19,518 nt of DNA from JANMZR01 sp031383555 (GTDB lineage: Bacteria > Bacteroidota > Bacteroidia > Cytophagales > Spirosomataceae), in contig JANMZR010000019.1 in assembly GCA_031383555.1 (NCBI GenBank), forward strand, positions 1 to 19,518. Direction: 5' to 3'. Positions 1-6,661 of this stretch are shown here, piece by piece. The position numbers were made by a program, and so were the translations under genes. The notes below the pieces were generated by a model that was not told the DNA's origin, did no database searches, and saw only the letters and a program-made list of their open reading frames with translations. The number at the start of each line of letters is the position of its first letter. Position 1 is the stretch's first letter.

Positions 1-1289
1 TCACGATATGCTTTTAACCCTATCCAATAAAATATAAGAGCCAAACTACTCCCAACTAGAGCTGTAATAGCAATTGAATATTTAATTGCATTTTCGTCAT
101 GAAACACATAATCAGTGATTAAGGCAACTATTAATGGGCCAAAACCCAATGCAATTATATTTAAAATAAACAAATATACAGCTGAAGCCAAAGCACGCAC
201 ATTATTGGGCATTAGCTCTTGAATAGCAGCTGTTGAAGCACCAAAAGGGAAAGCACAAAAAAAGCTTGGAATTGCTAACATAACCAAAACATGGGTTTCA
301 TTTTTTAAAAGTGGAAAGAAAGAAAAGGCCAAAATGCCAATAGCTGCAATTATTCCTACTCTAAGTTTGCCATCAGTTTTACCTTTTTTGACAAGCCTAT
401 CTGCGAGCCAACCACCCGTAATGATACCTGAAGTGGAAAAAATACTAATTATTATACCATAAAGCCCTCCAGCTTTTTGAATTGACCACCCAAAATTCCT
501 CACAAAATAGGTGGGAATCCAAGCGGTGCTAGCATAAGCTACCATAGAGATAAAAGTAATGCCCAAGGTCACACATAAAAAGGCTTTTCGCTTGGTTTTT
601 ATAAATTCAATTGCCTCTGACAACGAAATTTGTTTATTATCAATATTTTTATGTAATGAATTGCTACGTGCAGGTTCCTTTATTGTGGACACCAAAAGCG
701 CTATTAATATACCAGGCAAACCAATATAAAAAAACAGCAATTGCCAGTGAAAAACATCACCAAAAATTGGAATATTTACAGTACCTCCATTGGGTAATGT
801 ACCAATTAATCCTGCACCAATCAAAACCGCTAAACCAGAACCAATATATATACCAGCCGAATAAACGCTTATGGCACGGCCTAATTTTTCTTTAGGAAAA
901 TAATCAGTAATAATAGAATAAGCAGGTGGTGAAAGTGCTGCCTCACCAACGCCTACGCCAATTCTGGCAAGAAAAAACTGAACGTACGTTTTTACCCCTC
1001 CACAAAGTGTAGTCATTAAACTCCATGCTAATATGCCCCAAATTATAATATTTTTCCGATTTTTCCGATCAGCTAATCGGCCTATTGGAATACCCAATAT
1101 GGTGTAAAATAAGGCGAAACTTAGCCCCATTAGCAATCCCACTTGCGTGTCACTTAGTTGTAAATCTCGCTTGATTGGAATTACTAATAAACTGAGTATT
1201 TGGCGGTCAATAAATGACGAAATATAGGCAATCATGAGAACGAACACAACATACCAACTATAACGATTAGATTCAATAGGGTTTTCCAT
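1..1289 (-). CDS. MFS transporter, spinster-like (3' end outside window)
   Basis: I translated this gene by hand. It opens at the ATG at 1289-1287 and stays open to base 1, so about 430 residues are visible and the C-terminal end lies outside the window. The protein is a 12-helix type major facilitator in the inner membrane. Early in TM1 it has FIDRQILSLLVIPIK (from about residue 26), followed by the TM2-TM3 loop motif GRLADRKNRK (about 70-79). Next come an ARIGVGVGEAALSPPAYSII stretch (TM4-5) and a second half with GGWLADRLVKKGK. The FxDRQxLS signature with GVGEA is typical of the spinster-like/Spns-type branch often annotated as a sugar or lipid MFS. The substrate cannot be read from sequence. 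It is divergent from the beta-phosphoglucomutase gene, with a 146-bp shared upstream region. No clear ribosome binding site is visible, as is usual in this phylum. Confidence 0.9.
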   Translation of the reverse strand, partial: MENPIESNRYSWYVVFVLMIAYISSFIDRQILSLLVIPIKRDLQLSDTQVGLLMGLSFALFYTILGIPIGRLADRKNRKNIIIWGILAWSLMTTLCGGVKTYVQFFLARIGVGVGEAALSPPAYSIITDYFPKEKLGRAISVYSAGIYIGSGLAVLIGAGLIGTLPNGGTVNIPIFGDVFHWQLLFFYIGLPGILIALLVSTIKEPARSNSLHKNIDNKQISLSEAIEFIKTKRKAFLCVTLGITFISMVAYASTAWIPTYFVRNFGWSIQKAGGLYGIIISIFSTSGIITGGWLADRLVKKGKTDGKLRVGIIAAIGILAFSFFPLLKNETHVLVMLAIPSFFCAFPFGASTAAIQELMPNNVRALASAVYLFILNIIALGFGPLIVALITDYVFHDENAIKYSIAITALVGSSLALIFYWIGLKAYR

Positions 1290-1403
1290 TTGTTTAGAGA
1301 TTAATTAGTGCATAAATATTATCATAAAAATTTATAAAAACAAAAAAGCATATATATTAATGTAAAAATCAAGAAAGTCTATAAGGTTTAGATTTTTCAA
1401 ACC

Positions 1404-1411
1404 TAAATTTG
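1404..1411 (+). promoter_or_regulatory. candidate -7 box (TAAATTTG) for the beta-phosphoglucomutase gene
   Basis: TAAATTTG matches the Bacteroidota -7 consensus TAnnTTTG and sits 24 bp before the ATG at 1436, which gives a short leader. Just upstream, AGGTTT (1384-1389) and AAACCT (1399-1404) form an inverted repeat with a 9-nt spacer that touches the -7 box and could be an operator. No good -33 TTG was found at the usual spacing, so this is only a candidate. Confidence 0.35.
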
Positions 1412-1435
1412 TATTTACAAATAAAAAAATCATTT

Positions 1436-2086
1436 ATGCAATTTAAATCAGCCCTATTCGATCTCGATGGAGTAATCGTTGATACCGCAGTATATCACTT
1501 TCAAGCTTGGCGCAGGCTTGCTAATGAGCTAGGTTTTGACTTTACCGAACACCAAAACGAGCAATTAAAAGGAATTAGCCGAATGGAATCTTTAGATTTG
1601 ATTTTGAGCTGGGGCAAAAAAACATTACACGAGTCTGAAAAATTGGATTGGGCTACTCGTAAAAATAGTTGGTATTTGGATCTGATAACCCATATGACAT
1701 CCAAAGAAATATTGCCTGGTGTGAAAGAATTCTTAGATGAATTAAAAGATGAAGGCATAAAAATAGCTTTAGGTTCTGCATCAAAAAACTCCAAAATGAT
1801 TTTGAATAAAATTGAACTATTTCATTATTTTGATGCGATTATTGATGGTAATAATATCACAAAAGGAAAACCTGACCCTCAAGTTTTTTTTTTAGGTGCG
1901 GAAGCAACCGGCTCATTACCTAGCGAATGTATAGTTTTTGAAGATGCTCAAGCTGGCATACAAGCGGCTAAAGCAGCTGGGATGTACGCAATTGGTATTG
2001 GGGACTCGAAGGTGCTTTCACAAGCAGATCTAGTAGTAAAAAGCTTTTTAGACCTAGATTTGAAAACACTTTTGAAAGAATTATAG
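1436..2086 (+). CDS. pgmB: beta-phosphoglucomutase (HAD superfamily)
   Basis: This 216-residue cytosolic enzyme interconverts beta-glucose 1-phosphate and glucose 6-phosphate, usually downstream of maltose or trehalose phosphorolysis. The HAD core is complete. The nucleophile and acid/base are D9 and D11 in FDLDGVIVDT, followed by the cap region with KGISRMESL (R49). S114 lies in GSASKNS, K145 in GKPDP, and E169-D170 in VFEDAQAGIQAA. These fall at almost the same residue numbers as in the known Lactococcus lactis enzyme (E169, D170, K145, S114), and the length is standard. I chose the ATG at 1436. An upstream in-frame TTG at 1409 would add nine residues but lies inside the candidate -7 box. 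No maltose phosphorylase or GH65 gene is visible next to it, which is the usual partner. It could be part of a locus extending off-window through the divergent MFS gene. Confidence 0.9.
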   Translation: MQFKSALFDLDGVIVDTAVYHFQAWRRLANELGFDFTEHQNEQLKGISRMESLDLILSWGKKTLHESEKLDWATRKNSWYLDLITHMTSKEILPGVKEFLDELKDEGIKIALGSASKNSKMILNKIELFHYFDAIIDGNNITKGKPDPQVFFLGAEATGSLPSECIVFEDAQAGIQAAKAAGMYAIGIGDSKVLSQADLVVKSFLDLDLKTLLKEL

Positions 2087-2088
2087 TT

Positions 2089-2270
2089 TAAATTGCCAAA
2101 ATTAAAGGTGTTAGCTTATAGGTAGGTGCCAATAACTTATTTGATGTATATCAGGTTGTTCATAAGCATTCAAGCAACTGAGTACTGGACGCTTTGTGTA
2201 TTCACATAGACCTCAACAAATGGGCTTTAATGTGAGGTATATGTTTGCTCGATTAAATTTTAATTTCTAA
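2089..2270 (+). pseudogene. C-terminal remnant of a TonB-dependent receptor
   Basis: Right after the beta-phosphoglucomutase stop, one frame (phase of 2107) reads GVSL, a TAG stop (2119-2121), then VGANNLFDVYQVVHKHSSN and a TGA. A different phase (2187-2270) then reads GRFVYSHRPQQMGFN, continues with VRYMFARLNFNF and ends in TAA. Joined, these give the hallmark ending of Bacteroidota TonB-dependent receptors: a VGANNLFDVY strand, then a GRFVYSRR-like strand, then a last strand ending in aromatic F. At least one nonsense codon and one frameshift separate the parts, so this is a dead scrap of about 55 codons whose N-terminal bulk has been deleted. It accounts for most of the 365-bp gap between flanking genes. 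The family call rests on recognising the C-terminal motif. Confidence 0.75.
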
Positions 2271-2295
2271 AAATTACTCTTCATAAATAAATTAT

Positions 2296-2328
2296 AAAAA
2301 TGCCCAAGATTAAACTTAGGCATTTTTT
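2296..2328 (+). terminator. rho-independent-type terminator
   Basis: AAAAATGCC (2296-2304) pairs with GGCATTTTT (2319-2327). An inner AAG/CTT extension follows one mismatch, the loop is ATTAAA, and the hairpin ends in a T run. It closes the beta-phosphoglucomutase/TonB-remnant unit. With A and T runs on both sides it could work in either direction. Confidence 0.75.
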
Positions 2329-2451
2329 ATTATTGGAATAGATAAGCTATTTTCAAAAAAAAATCGATGCAATTTTATTGCCGAATTCTAATTTCAATTA
2401 TTTATTAGAATCCATTAGTTATATTTAAGGAAAAATAACCTCTTTTCCACT

Positions 2452-3750
2452 ATGACATTCAGTACAAAATCAATTATTGACAACTCCCCTATTTCTAACC
2501 TTCAATATGCAACTTTATTCGTATGTTTTGTAATGAATATGCTCGACGGAATGGATGTTTTGGTAATTTCTTATACCGCACCAGCCATTGCAAAAGCTTG
2601 GTCTATAAGCCCACAAACGTTGGGCTATGTATTTAGCTCTGGCCTTTTGGGTATGACAATTGGTGCTATTTTACTGGCTCCATTGGCAGATAAAATTGGC
2701 CGAAAAAACTTAATTCTCATCTCGGCTGCCATTATGGGCACTTGTATTTATCTTACTTCTTATGCAACAAGTATAAGTGGATTAATCATTTTTAGGTTTA
2801 TATCAGGCCTCGGCATTGGCTCAATGTTAGCAACTACGGCTGCATTAACTGCAGAATATACACCTAACAAAACCAAAGATTTTTGGGTAAGTTTCGTTAT
2901 TTCTGGCTACCCGATCGGGGCCGTAATTTCAGGTTTAATTGCGGCAAAGGTAATTCCAACAAACGGTTGGGCTTATATGTTTCAATTGGCAGGTTTTGCA
3001 ACATTAATTACAATTCCATTGATATACTTTTTTGTAGCCGAGTCCTTAGATTTTTATGTGAAATCACAACCTAAAAATGCGCTAGAAAAGCTGAATGAAA
3101 TTCTTAACAAAATGGGACAAAAAAGTGTACCCCAACTTCCAGAAAAGCAAATAAGTACTAATATTATACCTGTAAATAATTTATTGTCAGGTAATTATAG
3201 ACAATCAACCATTCAATTATGGATAGGTTTATTTATGGCATTTGCAGCATTGTATTTCATGACAAGTTGGATTCCAAAGCTAGCTTCCAATGCAGGTTTA
3301 TCGTTAAAACTTTCCATTTATGCAGGCACTGTTTTTAATATTGGTGCCTTTTTCGGAATCATTACCCAAGGTTATTTATCAAGCAAATTTGGTTTGAAGA
3401 AAACTATTGGAATTATATTTATTTGCACAGCAATTTTGATGGCATCATTCGGCCTCTTTATAGGGTCTGATCTAATTCTTCTGATATTGGCTTTTTTAGG
3501 TTTTGGTATTCAAGGTGGCTTTGTTGGCCTTTATGCGGTAGCCGCCCGCATGTATCCTACTGAATTTCGTGCTACAGGTGTAGGTTATGCCATGGGTGCT
3601 GGCCGAGTGGGAAGCATTGTTGGTCCACTTTTAGGAGGCTATTTGATTGGTGCAGGCTTATCAATTTCTTCCAATTTTCTAGTATTTGCCATACCAGCAG
3701 CGTTGGCTGGCATTATAACTTGGAGGCTTTCATCAAAAAACGTTAGTTAG
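2452..3750 (+). CDS. MFS transporter, aromatic acid:H+ symporter (AAHS)-like
   Basis: This 432-residue inner-membrane permease has 12 predicted helices. TM1 carries MLDGMDVLVISYTAPAIAKA, with D32 and D35 in the D-G-x-D pattern seen in the AAHS group (PcaK/BenK/MhpT relatives). The TM2-TM3 loop has the major facilitator motif PLADKIGRKN (about 77-86). A charged central loop (about 205-245) separates the halves, and the second half has RMYPTEFRATGVGYAMGAGR, a conserved TM10-11 stretch of this group. The family normally imports aromatic or small organic acids with protons, but the actual substrate is not readable. The ATG at 2452 directly precedes a normal short cytosolic N-terminus. It stands alone between two terminator-like hairpins, so it is probably monocistronic. 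Confidence 0.85.
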   Translation: MTFSTKSIIDNSPISNLQYATLFVCFVMNMLDGMDVLVISYTAPAIAKAWSISPQTLGYVFSSGLLGMTIGAILLAPLADKIGRKNLILISAAIMGTCIYLTSYATSISGLIIFRFISGLGIGSMLATTAALTAEYTPNKTKDFWVSFVISGYPIGAVISGLIAAKVIPTNGWAYMFQLAGFATLITIPLIYFFVAESLDFYVKSQPKNALEKLNEILNKMGQKSVPQLPEKQISTNIIPVNNLLSGNYRQSTIQLWIGLFMAFAALYFMTSWIPKLASNAGLSLKLSIYAGTVFNIGAFFGIITQGYLSSKFGLKKTIGIIFICTAILMASFGLFIGSDLILLILAFLGFGIQGGFVGLYAVAARMYPTEFRATGVGYAMGAGRVGSIVGPLLGGYLIGAGLSISSNFLVFAIPAALAGIITWRLSSKNVS

Positions 3751-3795
3751 TTTCGATCATTGATTTTTAGATATTTATATTTTTTATTGAATTGG

Positions 3796-3817
3796 ATCGG
3801 GCTTTAGCCCGATTTTT
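3796..3817 (+). terminator. hairpin with T run after the MFS gene
   Basis: ATCGGGCT and AGCCCGAT form a perfect 8-bp stem with a TT spacer, followed by TTTT. It lies 45 bp after the MFS stop and probably ends that transcript. Its core GGGCTTTAGCCC is also the reverse complement of the GGGCTAAAGCCC core of the repeat array at 3895-4139. It may therefore be one more member of that repeat family, used as a terminator. Confidence 0.55.
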
Positions 3818-3861
3818 AAAATTAACAGATAAGACTTTAGCCGAAACCCACTATTTATTTT

Positions 3862-4139
3862 GGCTAAAGCCAATTTAAATTTTATTTTTTAAAACGGGCT
3901 AAAGCCCATTGCAATTCAAATTATGGTATTACAGCATTTAGAGTGAACAGGATTTTAATCAAAAAATAATTGTGTTTAAAATTTAAACAAGATGCTTCTC
4001 ACTGAGACTGTGAGAACTTGTTCTGAATAAACTACTTATTTGATTTTCACTCTAAAACCTGTAAAACCCAAATTATTAAAGCTAAAGCCCATTGCAATTC
4101 AAATTATTAAAGCTAAAGCCAATTTCAATTCAAATATTT
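3862..4139. repeat. GCTAAAGCC tandem repeat array (31-bp unit), interrupted
   Basis: Three units of 31 bp share the core GCTAAAGCC followed by an ATTGCAATTCAAATTATT-type tail, at 3895-3924 (broken), 4078-4108 and 4109-4139. A degenerate unit begins near 3862. Units one and two are identical except for their first three bases. The array is split by the palindromic element at 3925-4068. It lies in a 499-bp region between the MFS gene (ends 3750) and the serine hydrolase gene (starts 4250), in which I see no gene. Function unknown; the GGGCTAAAGCCC cores can form short hairpins. Confidence 0.8.
3925..4068. mobile_element. MITE-like palindromic element, copy A (144 bp)
   Basis: The terminal inverted repeats are 23 bp long (3925-3947 and 4046-4068) with 20 matching positions. 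They begin GGT and contain TTTAGAGTGAA. An exact 8-bp direct duplication, CAAATTAT, abuts both ends (3917-3924 and 4069-4076). Inside, AACAAG...TTCTCAC and GTGAGAA...CTTGTT form a second inverted repeat around the centre, so the whole element can fold back. It has no coding capacity. It resembles copy B at 17134-17334 along its full left half. Removing the element plus one target copy restores the exact 31-bp period of the surrounding array. GG ends with 8-bp duplications are known for IS families such as ISL3 and IS1595, so a transposase of such a family may have moved it in trans; that assignment is inference. Confidence 0.8.
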
Positions 4140-4249
4140 ATTGAGCAAAAAAAGCTTGAGACCTACAATATCTGCACTTTATATTCAAAATTTCTATTAA
4201 TTTAAACAATTAAAATATTCCCATTTTCAACAAAACACCCACAAAACCG

Positions 4250-6580
4250 ATGAAAAAAATATTATTATTTATTTTATTCTCTTTTCAAATAATTGCACAA
4301 AAAACAGCTTTACCTAGAAGTACGCCAGAAGCTGAAGGCGTTTCATCTGAGGCTATTTCAAAGTTTATCGATGCAGTAAACAATAGCAAGCATGAACTGC
4401 ATAGTTATATGATATTGCGACACGGAAAAGTGGTTTCAGAAGGCTGGTGGAACCCCTACCGTGCCGATTTAAGTCATACGATGTATTCATGCAGTAAAAG
4501 TTTTACGGCAACGGCCATTGGCTTTGCAGTTACTGAAAAACTAATAACCGTTGAAGATAAAGTAGTTACATTTTTTCCCGATGATTTACCAAGCACTATT
4601 TCTCCAAATTTAGCCAAACTCAAAATCAAAGACCTATTAACTATGAGTGTTGGCCACGAAAAAGAAAACTCTGCCATGTCCACAAAAGACAATTGGATAA
4701 AAGAGTTTTTGAATACCCCCATAAAATATGAACCAGGAACCAAGTTTTTATACAATTCACCTGCGACATATATGTTATCCGCAATAGTGCAAAAGGTTAC
4801 TGGTCAGAAAGTTATAGATTATTTGCAGCCACGTTTATTTGCACCTTTGGGCATTTCTGGAATTGATTGGGAAGTTGACACAAAAGGCATAAATGTAGGA
4901 GGCTGGGGTTTGCGCTTAAAAACAGAAGATATGGCCAAATTTGGTCAATTATTTTTGCAAAAAGGAAAATGGAATGGTAAACAAATATTACCTGAAAGCT
5001 GGGTAAATGAAGCCTCAACCATGAAAATAATGCAAGACCCCAATGCCACTCAAGCGAGAAAAGACTCTTCTGATTGGCTGCAAGGTTATTGCTACCAAAT
5101 GTGGCGTGGTCGCAATAACACCTATCGTGCTGACGGTGCCAATGGCCAGATTATCATTGTTTTACCAGAAAAAGATGCGGTTATTGCTATTACCGCAGAA
5201 ACCGCTAATATGCAAGGTGAATTCAACTTAGTTTGGAAGCATCTTTTACCTGCTTTTGAAGAAAAAAAAATAGCCAAAAATGCAAAAAACACTTTAGCTT
5301 TAAAAGATAAGTCTGCCAAATTGGCATTGCCAATTGCTCCGCAAAACATCAATTTGAGTGCAGAATCAGCAATTTCGGGTAAAACTTTTACTGTATATTC
5401 AATGGATAATTCCATGAAAAATGTTGGTTTTGAATTTGTAAACAATAAGCTCAATTTAACCTTAAAAACTGATTCCGCTTCTCATAAAATAGCTTTTGGA
5501 AATGGCCAATGGGAATTAAGTGAAACCACAAAATTTGGACCTTATTTGGTGGCTAGAGCAAAAGCAAATCGAAAGGGGTTGCCAATATTTAAAACTGCAG
5601 GGAGTTACACTTGGAAAGACAATAAAAACTTAGAACTAACCCTAAGGTATATTGAAAGCCCTCATACTGAAACTATTAACATTATTATTGATGACGATAA
5701 AGTGTCTCTTGATTTCGTGAATAATTTCAATAAAGGCCAAAAAAGGACTCTAACAAAAGCGATTTTACCGAAAAATACAGTTACAAATACAAAATTTGTA
5801 ATTCGTGGCGATGACATGGGCTTTTCACACGCTGCCAACGATGCACTCATAAAAACTTTTAACGAAGGTATTGAAACCTCAATTGAGGTAATAGTACCAT
5901 CACCTTGGTTTCCTGAAGCAGTAAAATTATTAGCACAAAACCCAAAAGTTGATGTTGGCCTTCACTTTGCCATCACTGCCGAATGGGACAATGTTAAATG
6001 GCGCCCTCTCACCGACTGCGCAAGTATTAAAGACAAAGATGGCTATTTTTATCAGATGCTTTTTCCCAATAAAAACTATCCAAATGGAGCCGTCCAAGAC
6101 CAAAAATGGAAAGTGGAAGATGTTGAAAAAGAACTTCGAGCACAAATTGATATGGCCTTGAAATACATCCCTCGGTTAAGTCATATTTCTGGCCATATGG
6201 GAAGTACAGGTTTTGCGCCTGAAATAAAAGAAATGGCAAATAAAGTTGCAAAAGAGTATAATTTAACCATGGTAGATGTCGATGGCTTGAAAAACTTAAA
6301 TACATCCTATATTGGCTTTGATATTCAAAATAAAAATACTGAGGAGCGAATTGAAGGCTTTATTGAAATGTTAAATAAAATGCAATCAGGTAAAAATTAT
6401 GTATTTGTGGAGCACCCAGCTTTTGATACTGATGAGATGAGAGCTATCTATCATATTGGTTATGATGATGTTGCAAAACATAGACAAGACGTTGCCAATA
6501 TATTTATGAATGAAAAAGCAAAAAAAGCGATTGTTGAAAAAGGTATTGAATTGGTGAGTTATAAGGAATTGTTGAAGTAA
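4250..6580 (+). CDS. secreted serine hydrolase (beta-lactamase/esterase fold) fused to YdjC/ChbG-like deacetylase
   Basis: This 776-residue protein starts with a signal peptide (1 to about 16, ending IIAQ). Domain 1 (about 22-340) is a PF00144-type serine hydrolase. S80-x-x-K83 lies in YSCSKSF, Y168 in KFLYNSPATYMLSA, and a late DGANGQIIIVLP segment (295-306) replaces the KTG box. This fold includes class C beta-lactamases, DD-peptidases and esterases. A beta-rich linker (about 360-500) follows. Domain 3 (about 514-776) resembles the YdjC/ChbG metal-dependent carbohydrate deacetylase family. It has D521-D522 in RGDDMGFSHAAN, H572 in VGLHFAIT, H645/H649 in SHISGHMGS and H722 in VEHPAFD. The pair suggests removal of ester and N-acetyl groups from a glycan outside the cytoplasm, which is inference. 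It is 81 bp ahead of the GH127 gene on the same strand. Confidence 0.85.
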   Translation: MKKILLFILFSFQIIAQKTALPRSTPEAEGVSSEAISKFIDAVNNSKHELHSYMILRHGKVVSEGWWNPYRADLSHTMYSCSKSFTATAIGFAVTEKLITVEDKVVTFFPDDLPSTISPNLAKLKIKDLLTMSVGHEKENSAMSTKDNWIKEFLNTPIKYEPGTKFLYNSPATYMLSAIVQKVTGQKVIDYLQPRLFAPLGISGIDWEVDTKGINVGGWGLRLKTEDMAKFGQLFLQKGKWNGKQILPESWVNEASTMKIMQDPNATQARKDSSDWLQGYCYQMWRGRNNTYRADGANGQIIIVLPEKDAVIAITAETANMQGEFNLVWKHLLPAFEEKKIAKNAKNTLALKDKSAKLALPIAPQNINLSAESAISGKTFTVYSMDNSMKNVGFEFVNNKLNLTLKTDSASHKIAFGNGQWELSETTKFGPYLVARAKANRKGLPIFKTAGSYTWKDNKNLELTLRYIESPHTETINIIIDDDKVSLDFVNNFNKGQKRTLTKAILPKNTVTNTKFVIRGDDMGFSHAANDALIKTFNEGIETSIEVIVPSPWFPEAVKLLAQNPKVDVGLHFAITAEWDNVKWRPLTDCASIKDKDGYFYQMLFPNKNYPNGAVQDQKWKVEDVEKELRAQIDMALKYIPRLSHISGHMGSTGFAPEIKEMANKVAKEYNLTMVDVDGLKNLNTSYIGFDIQNKNTEERIEGFIEMLNKMQSGKNYVFVEHPAFDTDEMRAIYHIGYDDVAKHRQDVANIFMNEKAKKAIVEKGIELVSYKELLK

Positions 6581-6605
6581 TATATTTTATTTCGCCCAAA
6601 TATCC

Positions 6606-6638
6606 TTGTATAAATCGCTTTTCTAAGCAATAATTTTG
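6606..6638 (+). promoter_or_regulatory. candidate promoter for the GH127 gene
   Basis: TAATTTTG (6631-6638) matches TAnnTTTG exactly. A TTG at 6606-6608 lies 22 bp upstream, inside the spacing reported for Flavobacterium-type promoters. The start codon is 23 bp downstream. This would let the GH127 gene be transcribed separately from the gene before it. Confidence 0.45.
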
Positions 6639-6661
6639 TAAAAACCTTAAAACTCTTTCTG

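Noticed and set aside
611..895. 94-codon open frame on the plus strand
   Set aside because: It lies antisense inside the MFS gene on the minus strand, whose translation gives clear transporter motifs.
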